Assembly: GCF_005281615.1 (NCBI RefSeq)
Contig: NZ_SZZM01000001.1
Location: forward strand, 186,272-250,271
Direction of reading: 5' to 3'
From: Rhodoligotrophos defluvii
GTDB lineage: Bacteria > Pseudomonadota > Alphaproteobacteria > Rhizobiales > Im1
DNA: 64,000 nucleotides
Under the pieces are notes generated by a model, which saw only the letters and a program-made list of their open reading frames with translations, was not told the origin of the DNA and ran no database searches. The position numbers and the translations under genes were made by a program. Shown here piece by piece: positions 53,436-62,532 of this stretch; the first letter of the stretch is position 1; every line of letters starts with the position of its first letter.

Positions 53436-54389
53436 ATGAATACGGTTCGCTTCATTCTCGGCCGGCTCATCGGCGCGCTGGCCACCATGCTGATCGGCGC
53501 GCTGGTGGTGTTCGTGGTCATGAAGACGGCGCCGGGCGATCCGGCGCTGGCGGCCCTGGGTGAATCGGCGACGCCCGAGGCGGTGGAGGCCTTCCGCAAG
53601 GCGCATAACCTGGACGCGCCGCTCACAGAACAGTTCATCACCTGGCTGAAGGGCTTCGTCACCGGCGACCTCGGCCGCTCGCTGACCATTGCGGGCAGCG
53701 CGCCCATCGCCGAGCTGATCGGGGCAAGGCTGCCCAACACCATCTTCATCGGCCTCTATGCGGTGGCCTTCGCCCTCATCATCTCGCTGGCCATGGGCTC
53801 GATCAGCGCCATCCGGCGCGGGCGGATCACGGACACGATCGCCACCTCCATTGCGGCGGTCGGTGTGTCCATGCCGGATTTCTGGCTGGGCTATGTGCTC
53901 ATCTTCTTCTTCGCGCTGAGCCTGGCGTGGTTTCCGTCCTACGGGTTCATGAGCCCGCTCGATTCGCTCGGCGGGGCCTTCTACACCGGGCTGTTGCCGG
54001 CAGTCGCCATCGCCGCGCCCATGGCGGCGATCTTCGCGCGCACCCTGCGCACGGCGCTGCTCGAAAACGCCAACCGCGACTACGTCACGGTCGCCACCTC
54101 CTTCGGCTTCTCCCGGCCGTTCGTCTTCAGCCACTATGTCTTCCGCAACTCGATCATCCCCTACATCGTCATCGTGGGCTTGCAGATCCGCTATCTGCTT
54201 GGCGGGGTGGTCGTGGTGGAGCGGGTGTTCGGCGTTCCCGGCATCGGCTCGCTGATGGTGGATGCAGCCTTCGCGCGCGATTTCCTGGTGGTCCAGGCCT
54301 GCACCGTCGTGTTCCTCGCCATCGTCTTAAGCGTGAACTTCGCGGTCGACGTGGTCTGCGCCATGCTCGACCCGAAGAGGACACGCTGA
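53436..54389 (+). CDS. Dipeptide-type ABC transporter permease (DppB type)
   Basis: The product has 317 residues and about six membrane segments. The family opening FILGRLIGALATMLIGALVV, the long periplasmic loop with DLGRSLT, and the coupling region TLRTALLENANRDYVTVATSFG are clear. It overlaps the next permease by one base (TGATG). Confidence 0.93.
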   Translation: MNTVRFILGRLIGALATMLIGALVVFVVMKTAPGDPALAALGESATPEAVEAFRKAHNLDAPLTEQFITWLKGFVTGDLGRSLTIAGSAPIAELIGARLPNTIFIGLYAVAFALIISLAMGSISAIRRGRITDTIATSIAAVGVSMPDFWLGYVLIFFFALSLAWFPSYGFMSPLDSLGGAFYTGLLPAVAIAAPMAAIFARTLRTALLENANRDYVTVATSFGFSRPFVFSHYVFRNSIIPYIVIVGLQIRYLLGGVVVVERVFGVPGIGSLMVDAAFARDFLVVQACTVVFLAIVLSVNFAVDVVCAMLDPKRTR

Positions 54390-55219
54390 TGTGGCGTGAA
54401 TTCCGCTCCAGCCCCACGGCCATAGCCGGTGCCGCCATCAGCCTGGTGGTGCTGATCGCCATCCTGGTCGTGCCGATGGTCATGCCCTATTCGCCCACGG
54501 CCATGTCCTTCACCACGGTGCTGAAGCCGCCGAGCTTGCAGCACCTGTTCGGCACGGATTCCTTCGGCCGCGACGTGTTCACCCGCGTGCTGCACGGGGC
54601 GCGCGTCTCGCTGCTGATCAGCGGCATCGGCGTGGGCGTGGCGCTGTTGATCGGCACAGCGATCGGTATGACCGCCGCCTATACGGGCCGACTCTATGAC
54701 CTGGTGGTCATGCGGGTCATGGACCTGCTGTTCTCGTTCCCGGCCTTCGTGCTGGCCCTGTTCCTGATGGTGGTGATCGGCTTCGGGGTCATCAATGTGA
54801 GCCTGGCGATCGCGCTCGTCTATATACCGATCTTCGCCCGGCTCGCCCATAACCTCACCATGACGGTGCGTGAGGAAGCCTATGTGCAGGCGGCGCGGGT
54901 GATGGGGCAGCCGGCCTGGCGGCTGCTGCTGTTCGAGGTCTTGCCCAACATCGCCGCGCCGTTGATGGTGCAGGCGAGCATCGGCGTTGCCTTCGGCATC
55001 ATCATCGAGGCGGGGTTGAGCTTCTTGGGGCTCGGCGTGCAGCCGCCCACGCCCTCCTTGGGGGTGATCATGGCCGATGGCCAGGAATATTTCCGCCGTG
55101 CGCCCTGGGTGCTCACCATGTCGGGCCTGGCAGTGTGCTTCGCCCTGCTCGGCCTCAACCTGCTGGGCGATGGCCTGCGCGACATGGTGGACCCGCGGCT
55201 GCGGAAGAGGATGGGGTGA
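54389..55219 (+). CDS. Dipeptide-type ABC transporter permease (DppC type)
   Basis: The product has 276 residues from ATG 54389. GTDSFGRDVFTRVLHGARVS is the DppC signature, and VREEAYVQAARVMGQPAWR is the coupling loop. The frame upstream of 54389 is a shadow of dppB. It ends one base before the GTG of the first ATPase. Confidence 0.93.
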   Translation: MWREFRSSPTAIAGAAISLVVLIAILVVPMVMPYSPTAMSFTTVLKPPSLQHLFGTDSFGRDVFTRVLHGARVSLLISGIGVGVALLIGTAIGMTAAYTGRLYDLVVMRVMDLLFSFPAFVLALFLMVVIGFGVINVSLAIALVYIPIFARLAHNLTMTVREEAYVQAARVMGQPAWRLLLFEVLPNIAAPLMVQASIGVAFGIIIEAGLSFLGLGVQPPTPSLGVIMADGQEYFRRAPWVLTMSGLAVCFALLGLNLLGDGLRDMVDPRLRKRMG

Positions 55220-55220
55220 C

Positions 55221-56213
55221 GTGACGAGCCTTCTGCAAGTGCGCAACCTCAGGACCAGTTTTCATTCCGGCGAGCATGTGGTGCCGGTGGTCGACGGCGT
55301 TGACCTCGACGTGAAGCGGGGCGAGGTGCTCGGCATCATCGGGGAGTCCGGGTCGGGCAAGACCGTCACCTGCATGTCGATCCTGCGGCTGCTGCCGGGT
55401 CATGCGGCGGTTCATGCGGACCGGCTGCTGTTCGAGGGGGAAGAGATCGGCAGCCTGCCGGACAGCGCGTTCCGGGACCTGCGCGGCCGCAAGCTGGCCA
55501 TGATCTTCCAAGACCCGGTCGGGTCGTTCAATCCGGTCAAGACCATCGGCTGGCATTTCCGCCAGGTGAGCCGCCGGGCGGCCATAGGGAACGGCACCGG
55601 CGACGCACGACAGGACGATGCCTGGTGGGACGAGGCGGTTTCGGTGCTGGAGCGGGTCGGCATCCCGCACGGGCGGCAGATCCTCAAGCAGTACCCCCAT
55701 CAGCTCAGTGGCGGAATGTTGCAGCGCGCGCTCATCGCCCTGGTGCTGCAGATGCGGCCGTCACTGATCGTGGCGGACGAGCCGACCACCAATCTGGACA
55801 ATATCGTGGAGCACCAGATCATCGAATTGTTCCGCGGCCTGAAGCAGGACACGCAAGCCTCGTTCATCTTCATCACCCACGACATGTCGGTGGCGGCGAG
55901 CCTGTGCGACCGGATCGCGGTGATGTATGCGGGGCAGATCGTCGAGATCGGCGCGACCGACGAGATCCTCACGGTGCCGAAGCACCCCTATACGCAGGGG
56001 CTGGTGCGGACGGCGACCGAGCTGGTGCGACGCGTGGAGCGCTTGCAGGAAATCCCGGGCGAGTTGCCGAACTGGCGCTCGCTGCCGGAGGGGTGCCGGT
56101 TTCGCCCGCGCTGCCCCTATGCGCGGGTGGGGTGCGAGGCCGGCCAGCCCATGCGCACGCTTGACGGCGAAGCGCGCGTGCGGTGCCTGCTCTATGACCG
56201 GGAGGCCGCGTGA
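55221..56213 (+). CDS. Dipeptide-type ABC transporter ATPase (DppD type)
   Basis: The product has 330 residues from GTG 55221. Walker A GESGSGKT, signature LSGGMLQRALIALVLQ and Walker B LIVADEPTTNLDN are present; DppD proteins usually read DEPTTALD, so alanine is asparagine here. The C-terminal oligopeptide-transporter domain has the iron-sulfur-type cysteines in GCRFRPRCPYARVGCE. It overlaps the next ATPase by four bases. Confidence 0.92.
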   Translation: MTSLLQVRNLRTSFHSGEHVVPVVDGVDLDVKRGEVLGIIGESGSGKTVTCMSILRLLPGHAAVHADRLLFEGEEIGSLPDSAFRDLRGRKLAMIFQDPVGSFNPVKTIGWHFRQVSRRAAIGNGTGDARQDDAWWDEAVSVLERVGIPHGRQILKQYPHQLSGGMLQRALIALVLQMRPSLIVADEPTTNLDNIVEHQIIELFRGLKQDTQASFIFITHDMSVAASLCDRIAVMYAGQIVEIGATDEILTVPKHPYTQGLVRTATELVRRVERLQEIPGELPNWRSLPEGCRFRPRCPYARVGCEAGQPMRTLDGEARVRCLLYDREAA

Positions 56214-57217
56214 TGTCTGAACCCGAGACGATGGTCGACATCCGCAATCTGGTCGTCCAGTTCCGCACACGGCGCGGGCTCGATGCCATTCTCTCGCGCA
56301 AGCCGGCCTTCCTCACTGCGGTCGACGATGTCAGCCTCACCATCCGCAAGGGCGAGATCTTTGGGCTGGTGGGCGAGTCCGGCTCCGGCAAGACCACGCT
56401 GGGCAAGGCGCTGCTGCGGCTGGTTACGCCTACCTCCGGCGAGATCCGGTTCGAAGGCCGCGACATCGCACAGCTTTCGGAGCGGCAGCTGCGGCCGGTG
56501 CGGCGGCGGCTGCAGACGGTGTTCCAGGACCCGCTGTCGTCGCTCAATCCGCGGCACAAGGTGGCGGATGCGCTGGCCACCCCGCTCAAGCTGCACAAGA
56601 TCGTGCCGCCGGCGCGGATCTCTGACAAGGTGGACGAGATCCTCACCCGGGTCGGCCTGTCGCCGGTGTTCCGGGACCGCTATCCCCATGAGCTCTCTGG
56701 CGGGCAGCTGCAGCGGGTGGCCATCGGCCGGGCGCTGACGATGGAGCCCTCGTTCCTGGTGGCGGACGAGGCGGTCTCGAAGCTCGACGTGTCGGTACGG
56801 GCGCAGATCCTCAACCTGTTCAAGGACATCCAGGCCAGCTATGGCATGACCATGCTGTTCATCACCCATGACCTGCATGTGGCGCGCTATCTGTGCACGC
56901 GCATTGGGGTCATGTATTTCGGCAAGCTGGTGGAGGTGGGCCCCACCGAGGCCCTGTTCCGCGCGCCGGTTCACCCCTATACAAGGGCGCTGCTGTCGAC
57001 GGCAGGCGGGGCGAAGCTCACCGGGGGCAAGCTGCTGGCGGAAGAGGCGTTCAATCCCACCGAGGACGATCGGGTCGGATGCCGGTTCTACAAGCGCTGC
57101 GCGATCCGCGAGGACCGGTGCGGCGCGAGCCACCCGGGAATGGAGTCGGTGGATACCGAGCACGAGGTTGCATGCTACGCATGGCGCAAGACGGCGCGGA
57201 GGCCCGAAGCGGCCTGA
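56210..57217 (+). CDS. Dipeptide-type ABC transporter ATPase (DppF type)
   Basis: The product has 335 residues. Walker A GESGSGKTT and signature LSGGQLQRVAIGRAL are intact. Walker B reads LVADEAVSKLDVS, where DppF proteins have DEPVSALDVS; the catalytic Glu is kept but the proline and alanine are changed. The C-terminal cysteine block GCRFYKRCAIREDRC matches the family. It is followed after 25 bases by the GntR gene. Confidence 0.92.
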   Translation: MMSEPETMVDIRNLVVQFRTRRGLDAILSRKPAFLTAVDDVSLTIRKGEIFGLVGESGSGKTTLGKALLRLVTPTSGEIRFEGRDIAQLSERQLRPVRRRLQTVFQDPLSSLNPRHKVADALATPLKLHKIVPPARISDKVDEILTRVGLSPVFRDRYPHELSGGQLQRVAIGRALTMEPSFLVADEAVSKLDVSVRAQILNLFKDIQASYGMTMLFITHDLHVARYLCTRIGVMYFGKLVEVGPTEALFRAPVHPYTRALLSTAGGAKLTGGKLLAEEAFNPTEDDRVGCRFYKRCAIREDRCGASHPGMESVDTEHEVACYAWRKTARRPEAA

Positions 57218-57242
57218 TAGGCCTCGGGCAGACAGGTCTGTC

Positions 57243-57908
57243 ATGACAGCTGGTGAACAGCAGGACGGACGCGTGCTGCAGAGCCGCAGGGTCTATGACG
57301 GCCTCAGGCGCGACATCTCCGCCCAGCGGCTGCTGCCCGGCACGGTGCTACAGGAAGCCGCCCTGAGCGAGCAGTTCGAGGCGAGCCGCACGCCGGTGCG
57401 GGAAGCCCTGTTCCGGCTGCACCAGGAAGGGTTCATCGAGAAGGTGGGACGGCAGCTCAGGGTGAAGGCGTTCTCCCTGGCGGAGGTGGAGGAGCTCTAT
57501 CAGCTGCGCGAGGCCTTGGAGAAGATGGCGGTGCGGCTGTGCATCGACAGGGCGAGCGATGCCAGCCTGGACGAGATCCAGGCACAGCTCGAACGCTATA
57601 CCGAGTTCGACGTGGATGCGGATTACGAGGCCTTCAACGAGTATGCCAATCAGTTCCACCGCTCGATCGTGGCCCTGTGCGGCAACAGCATGATCCAGGC
57701 GCAGCTCGCAGCCATTTATGACAAGGTGCTGGTGATCAACTCGCGGTATTGGCGGGTCGGCAACACCGTGGAAGACGCGCAGCGGGACCATGCCTATATC
57801 CTGCGCGCCATCCGCAATCGCGACGTTGTCGTGGCTGAGGCGGCAACCCGCGCGCATATCCAGGGCATCGTCACGCTCTATCGCGACACCAATCGCACGA
57901 CGGCTTAG
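57243..57908 (+). CDS. GntR family transcriptional regulator (FadR/FCD type)
   Basis: The product has 221 residues from ATG 57243. The winged helix is LQEAALSEQFEASRTPVREAL (about residues 37-57). The FCD domain contains EYANQFHRSIVALCGN and RDHAYILRAI. It lies inside the importer operon and is the likely binder of the paired GTATACCGA sites at 51534 and 51684, giving autoregulation. Confidence 0.91.
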   Translation: MTAGEQQDGRVLQSRRVYDGLRRDISAQRLLPGTVLQEAALSEQFEASRTPVREALFRLHQEGFIEKVGRQLRVKAFSLAEVEELYQLREALEKMAVRLCIDRASDASLDEIQAQLERYTEFDVDADYEAFNEYANQFHRSIVALCGNSMIQAQLAAIYDKVLVINSRYWRVGNTVEDAQRDHAYILRAIRNRDVVVAEAATRAHIQGIVTLYRDTNRTTA

Positions 57909-57919
57909 ACGGGGAAATA

Positions 57920-58708
57920 ATGGGCTCCATGCGTGGAATGGGCGGCGCCTACGTGACCGGTGGAACCCGGGGCATCGGCTTTGCCGTTGCCAAGCGGCTG
58001 GTTGAAGAGGGCTATGACGTGAGCGTGTGCGGCTCCTCGGCGGAGAGCGTGGCGGCTTGCCGCGCCGCCAGCGCGGCGCAGGCGCTCAACATCCATGTGG
58101 ACCAGACCGATGTAACTGATCCCGAGGCGCTGCGGCAGAGCCTAGTCGCTGCCGCGGAACGTAGCGGAGACTTGAAGCTCGTGGTGTGTTGCGCCGGCCA
58201 GCCGGTGCTGGGCAATGCGGCGACGCTCTCGCTGGCCGACTGGGACAGGTGCCTCAATCTCAATCTGCGCTCGGCCTTCGCCACGGTGCAGGCGGCGCTC
58301 GATCCGTTGCGGGCGAGCGGCGAGAGTGCAGTCGTGTTCATCGCGTCCATCTGGGCGCGGGTGACGGGGAGCGACCGGGTGGCCTACACCACGGCGAAGA
58401 CCGCGCTGACCGGCCTGGCGCGCGCGCTGGCGGTGGACCACGCGAAGGATGGCATCCGGTTCAACTGCGTGGCGCCGGGCTATGTGGAGACGGAGCTGTT
58501 GCACCGGTCGCTCGCTGCGGCCGGTCATGCCGATGTGGAGAAGGAGCTGGAGCGGATCCGCGCCGGCCACCCGCTGGGCCGGACGGTAAGCGTTGACGAT
58601 GTCGCCGATGCGGTCGCCTTTCTCGGGGGTCCGCGCGCCCGCAGCATCACTGGCCAGACACTCTATGTGGATGGCGGCGTGTCCATCCGCTTCGCCGGGC
58701 TGGGCTGA
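57920..58708 (+). CDS. Short-chain dehydrogenase/reductase
   Basis: The product has 262 residues. The cofactor motif GGTRGIG is near residue 14, CCAG stands in place of NNAG, and the active site includes FIASIW and YTTAK. Several ATGs at the start (MGSMRGMGG) leave a small ambiguity. It ends the dipeptide-type importer operon and presumably oxidises or reduces an intermediate produced by the divergent flavoenzymes. Confidence 0.9.
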   Translation: MGSMRGMGGAYVTGGTRGIGFAVAKRLVEEGYDVSVCGSSAESVAACRAASAAQALNIHVDQTDVTDPEALRQSLVAAAERSGDLKLVVCCAGQPVLGNAATLSLADWDRCLNLNLRSAFATVQAALDPLRASGESAVVFIASIWARVTGSDRVAYTTAKTALTGLARALAVDHAKDGIRFNCVAPGYVETELLHRSLAAAGHADVEKELERIRAGHPLGRTVSVDDVADAVAFLGGPRARSITGQTLYVDGGVSIRFAGLG

Positions 58709-58747
58709 GGCGGGTTAACACGACGAAACGGCAGTGGCTTTCCTCCT

Positions 58748-58782
58748 GGCCCTGGATCACCGGCTCGAGGCCGGTGATGACG
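58748..58782 (+). repeat. REP-like palindromic repeat
   Basis: ATCACCGGC and GCCGGTGAT form a perfect nine-base stem with loop TCGAG, flanked by GGCCCTGG and GACG like the units near 28000. It lies between convergent genes. Confidence 0.75.
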
Positions 58783-58810
58783 TAAGTCGCTGAAAGTGAA
58801 GAGAATTCAT

Positions 58811-58841
58811 CATGCCCTGGCTTGACCGGGGCATCCAGGGC
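58811..58841 (-). repeat. REP-like palindromic repeat, inverted unit
   Basis: ATGCCCTGG and CCGGGGCAT form a stem with one mismatch around CTTGA, followed by CCAGGGCG. It is the inverted partner of the unit at 58748, matching the paired arrangement at 27986-28135. Confidence 0.7.
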
Positions 58842-58870
58842 GACGGGTGTCTCATGTCCGCCTGTGGGTC

Positions 58871-59338
58871 TCAGCGCGAACAATGCTCTTCGAGGCGGTC
58901 GAGCAGCACGCGCTGGCTTTCGAGTATCTTTTCCCGCGCCAGACCAAGCGGAAACCAGGCGGCCTGGTCGACTTCCGGAAAGCTCTGGAATTGGCCACTC
59001 CGCGGTGGCCATTCGATGCGAACCATGCTGCTGCAGCGGTGGTTGGCGACATCGAAATCGCCTTCGAGCGTGAATGCGATGACGTGCTTGCCACCACGTT
59101 GGCGGATATCGGCCAGGTAATGCAGCTCGCCTGCGGGCTCCACCCCCAATTCCTCGGCAAATTCGCGCCGGGCGGTGGCCTCCGGGTCTTCGCCCGGTCC
59201 CACCTCGCCTTTCGGGATAGACCACGCGCCAAGGTCCCGTTTTCGCCAGAACGGGCCGCCGGGATGCACCAGCAGCACGAAAAGGTCCTTTCCCTCACGC
59301 CGATACATCAGAATGCCAGCACTGATCCGCGCCATCAT
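58871..59338 (-). CDS. NUDIX hydrolase
   Basis: The product has 155 residues from ATG 59338 (ATG-ATG), with CTGGGGG upstream; the frame extends to 59413 without a ribosome site. The NUDIX box runs from GEVGPGEDPEATARREFAEE to LGV, with the expected G-x5-E-x7-REFAEELG pattern. MYRREGKDLFVLLVHPGGPF and the SIPKGE turn fit the AP4A or ADP-ribose pyrophosphatase type. It stands alone between the repeats and the divergent molybdenum enzyme genes. Confidence 0.9.
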   Translation of the reverse strand: MMARISAGILMYRREGKDLFVLLVHPGGPFWRKRDLGAWSIPKGEVGPGEDPEATARREFAEELGVEPAGELHYLADIRQRGGKHVIAFTLEGDFDVANHRCSSMVRIEWPPRSGQFQSFPEVDQAAWFPLGLAREKILESQRVLLDRLEEHCSR

Positions 59339-59413
59339 GCCCCCAGGAAAAGCCAAATCGGGCCCGATCGCGCCTTGAATGTAAAGTGCCGGGGATAAGA
59401 CCTTATCAACCAT

Positions 59414-59628
59414 TTGACCCTAAAAGCGAATCGTCTCTACCAGAGATAGTAATATCTGCGCCTTATTGAAGTAGCGTCGTCTGGGGATCGAGCATCTCCA
59501 GATTTCAGCGTCGGTTCGCACGGTCAAACACAACGTGGTCCGGCAATGGCGATCGCACGACAGCAAAGGCAGCCTCTCCTATCATCATCCAGCAGCACCC
59601 CGGGCCAAAGCTCGCTGCGAGGAGCGTC
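59414..59628. other. Intergenic region upstream of the molybdenum hydroxylase operon
   Basis: These 215 bases are relatively AT-rich near 59420-59470 and hold a small inverted repeat TCTCT-ACC-AGAGA. They should contain the promoters for the divergent NUDIX and molybdenum hydroxylase genes, but no site is convincing enough to name. Confidence 0.4.
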
Positions 59629-62532
59629 ATGATGGCGGGCATCTCCCGTAGGCGCTTTCTTGCCAGCAGTGCTGCGGCGGGTGTCGTGCTCAAGGTGTCG
59701 TTCCTGACACCGATGCCGGGGGCCCGTGGGCAACTGCTCGAAAATTTCGTGCCGACCTCCGCCGCCTGGCTCACCCCCGAGGGCAAGCCGCGCTACCGGC
59801 TGGATGCGCTGGCCAAGGTCACGGGGGCGAAGGCCTTCTCCCGGGATTTCCGGGCCCGTGACATGGCTGGCTGGCCCGACGCGCAGTCGCACGCTTTTCT
59901 GATCCGTGCCACCAAGGCGGACCATGCCTTCGACGGCATAGACCTCTCGGTTTTAGGTGCCGATCTCAAACCGGACCGGGTGGTGCTGCATGAAGACCTG
60001 CAGGCGGACCGCATCACCGTGCCGGAACCAGATTTCTACGGCGATTGGTTCCTGGTGCCTCAGGGTCAGACGCCGCGGCTGCTCGGCCAGCCCGTGGCAC
60101 TGCTCATCTATAAGGACTTTGCCCGTTGCGATGCCGCCAAGCGGCTGATCCGCTTCAACCCCAACGTCGTCCGCTACGGCAAGCAGACCGGGTACAACTA
60201 TCCGCGCCATTACGGGGCAGCCCGGTTCGTGCGCATCGACGGCGGATCGCCCGATGCCGACGATGTCTATTCGCCTTACAAGGACGCGGTGATCTTCGGG
60301 AAATTCTCGGGCGACAACGTGGTTTGGCCCGCCGTGAAAGGCATCGCGGGACCGAGGCGCGGCCTGGCGGCCGCCAACCGCCGGTCGCGGCGCGGACAGG
60401 CGCAAGCCGTCCTGGCGGGCGATGCGGTCTCACGCGGGATGCAGGCGGCGGCACGGATTGCCCAGGAAACCGCCGATGCCGGTGACGACGCGCTCGTGCT
60501 CACCCGCCGTTATTTCTCCCAAAGCATCGACCCATCCGCCATGGAAGCGGATAACGGGAATGTCTGGTACGACCCGAGCAGCAAAGTGCTGCACATGATC
60601 GTGGCCACCCAGTCGCCGCACGACCTCGCTCAATCTGCCGCGCAGATCGTATCGCGGTCGACATACCAGCTGAAGCAGGTCGATCTCAAGGTGGGCTACA
60701 CCGTCGGCTATGGTAGCAAGGACCACCACGTGTTCCCGCTGTTCTGCGTTGTTGCCGGCCTCTATGGCGATGGCCGGCCGGTGCGGCTTGCCAATGACCG
60801 CTTCGAGCAGTTTCAGATGGGTCTCAAGCGCCACGCCTTCTGGATGGACAAGACGCTGGTCGTCGACCGGGCCAGCGGCAAGTTCCGGGCGCTGACCGGC
60901 CAATACAGGGCGGATGGCGGCGGCCGGCCGAACTACTCCTTCAGCGTCGGCACGGTGGGCACGACCGGGGCACAGTCCATCTATTACCTGCCGAAGAGCG
61001 ACCTCTCGGTTGCGGTATTCGCCTCGCCGGCGGTCGAAGCCGGATCGATGCGCGGCTACGGCACGCTGCAGACCATGTCGGCCATGGAGATGCTCGTGGA
61101 CGAAGCCGCGGAGCTCCTGGGCATCGATCCCATTGAGTTGCGGCTTCGGAACCTGCTGCGATCGGGCATGAAGAATACCCAAGGTGCGATCCCCGGCGCG
61201 GCGGTTCGCAACGAGGAAATCCTGCTCAAGGCGAAGGCCCACCCGCTGTGGGAGAAGCGCCAAGCGAACAAGGTGAGCTTCGAGGCCGCCAATCCCGGAA
61301 AGAAATACGGGGTGGGCTACGCCCATGTGCAGAAGGATTACGGCGACGGCGCCGACGCGGCCATCGCCTCTGTCGAGATCGACCCCAAGGGCCGCGTCAC
61401 CCTTCGCCAGGCGGTGCATGAGATCGGCACGGGCGCGACCACCTCGCAGGCGTTAATGGTCGGCGACATACTGGGCCGCGTGCCGGATGAAACGGAATAC
61501 GCGGTGCTGCGCTGGCCCCAGATGCCACTGCGCAGCACCGACCAACCCTATACCACGAGCCAGGCAGAAGAGGATCGCAACAAGAAGGATCCCTATTGGA
61601 CGCCGCATTTCATCGCGCCGACTTCCGCCTCCAACAGCTCGTATTTCTTCGGCCACGCAACACGGGAGGCCGCCCGCGCGCTTGTTGACTTCGCGATCTG
61701 GCCGGCGGCGAAGTCCCTCTGGTCGCGCGGCTTCGGCGGCGGTCCGCTGGCATCCTCCGCGGTAAACCGGGGGCAGCTTCGGCTCGCCGGCGGCCAGGTG
61801 AATGCCGGCGGCCTTCCGACGCTCACGCTCGACCAGGTGGCCGCCGAGGCTCACCGCCTGGGTCTGGTGACGGGGGTGACCGTCCACACCTTCAACCGTT
61901 GGCAATGGGCCGAAGCGGTCTTCGATGTGCCCGAGGCAGGCCGCGTCCGGCTGCCGATCGATGCGCTGGCGGTGCGCTATGGCCAGGGGGCGCCGGCGAA
62001 GCTCAAGGCGCAGATGACGAGCGGGGGCTGGCATTTCGTGAAGAGATCCGCGGTGTTCTACCCGCCGGTCCAGCGCAACAATGCCAGCGTGACTTACTAC
62101 GCGCCGGCGGCAGCGCTGGCGGAAGTCGCCGTCGACACGGCGACCGGCGAGGTGAGGCTGCTGTCCCACCACATGATCATCGAATGCGGCCGTCAGATCG
62201 TGCCGGAGCTGGTCTCGGGGCAGCTGCAAGGCGGGCCGGCCATGGGCATCGGCCACGCCTTGAAGGAATCCCTTCCCCTCTATGAAGGCGGCCCCGGCGA
62301 GGGCACCTGGAACTGGAACAGGTACCAGCTGCCGCGGGCCAAGGACGTGGCCGTGTGGACGCAGACCGGGGAGGTGCTGCCGCCCCTTTCCGACACCGAT
62401 CCTCCCAAGGGAATCGCGGAGGTCGTGATGATCCCCATCGTGCCGGCCATCGCCAATGCGGTGGCCCATGCGATCGGCGAGCGCTTCTACGAACTGCCGA
62501 TCACGCCCGACAAAGTGCTGAAGGCCCTGTGA
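59629..62532 (+). CDS. Molybdopterin-binding subunit of a xanthine dehydrogenase-family enzyme
   Basis: This large subunit of an exported molybdenum hydroxylase (aldehyde or isoquinoline oxidoreductase type) has 967 residues. A twin-arginine signal is clear (ISRRRFLASSAAAGVVL), so the folded enzyme should reach the periplasm. Internal blocks include GYGSKDHHVFPLF, AGSMRGYGTLQTMSAMEML and HEIGTGATTSQAL, and a Glu in PKGIAEVVMIP at the position of the catalytic glutamate. AGGAG precedes the ATG. The stop overlaps the [2Fe-2S] subunit. No FAD subunit follows, so electrons probably go to the cytochrome. Confidence 0.92.
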   Translation: MMAGISRRRFLASSAAAGVVLKVSFLTPMPGARGQLLENFVPTSAAWLTPEGKPRYRLDALAKVTGAKAFSRDFRARDMAGWPDAQSHAFLIRATKADHAFDGIDLSVLGADLKPDRVVLHEDLQADRITVPEPDFYGDWFLVPQGQTPRLLGQPVALLIYKDFARCDAAKRLIRFNPNVVRYGKQTGYNYPRHYGAARFVRIDGGSPDADDVYSPYKDAVIFGKFSGDNVVWPAVKGIAGPRRGLAAANRRSRRGQAQAVLAGDAVSRGMQAAARIAQETADAGDDALVLTRRYFSQSIDPSAMEADNGNVWYDPSSKVLHMIVATQSPHDLAQSAAQIVSRSTYQLKQVDLKVGYTVGYGSKDHHVFPLFCVVAGLYGDGRPVRLANDRFEQFQMGLKRHAFWMDKTLVVDRASGKFRALTGQYRADGGGRPNYSFSVGTVGTTGAQSIYYLPKSDLSVAVFASPAVEAGSMRGYGTLQTMSAMEMLVDEAAELLGIDPIELRLRNLLRSGMKNTQGAIPGAAVRNEEILLKAKAHPLWEKRQANKVSFEAANPGKKYGVGYAHVQKDYGDGADAAIASVEIDPKGRVTLRQAVHEIGTGATTSQALMVGDILGRVPDETEYAVLRWPQMPLRSTDQPYTTSQAEEDRNKKDPYWTPHFIAPTSASNSSYFFGHATREAARALVDFAIWPAAKSLWSRGFGGGPLASSAVNRGQLRLAGGQVNAGGLPTLTLDQVAAEAHRLGLVTGVTVHTFNRWQWAEAVFDVPEAGRVRLPIDALAVRYGQGAPAKLKAQMTSGGWHFVKRSAVFYPPVQRNNASVTYYAPAAALAEVAVDTATGEVRLLSHHMIIECGRQIVPELVSGQLQGGPAMGIGHALKESLPLYEGGPGEGTWNWNRYQLPRAKDVAVWTQTGEVLPPLSDTDPPKGIAEVVMIPIVPAIANAVAHAIGERFYELPITPDKVLKAL

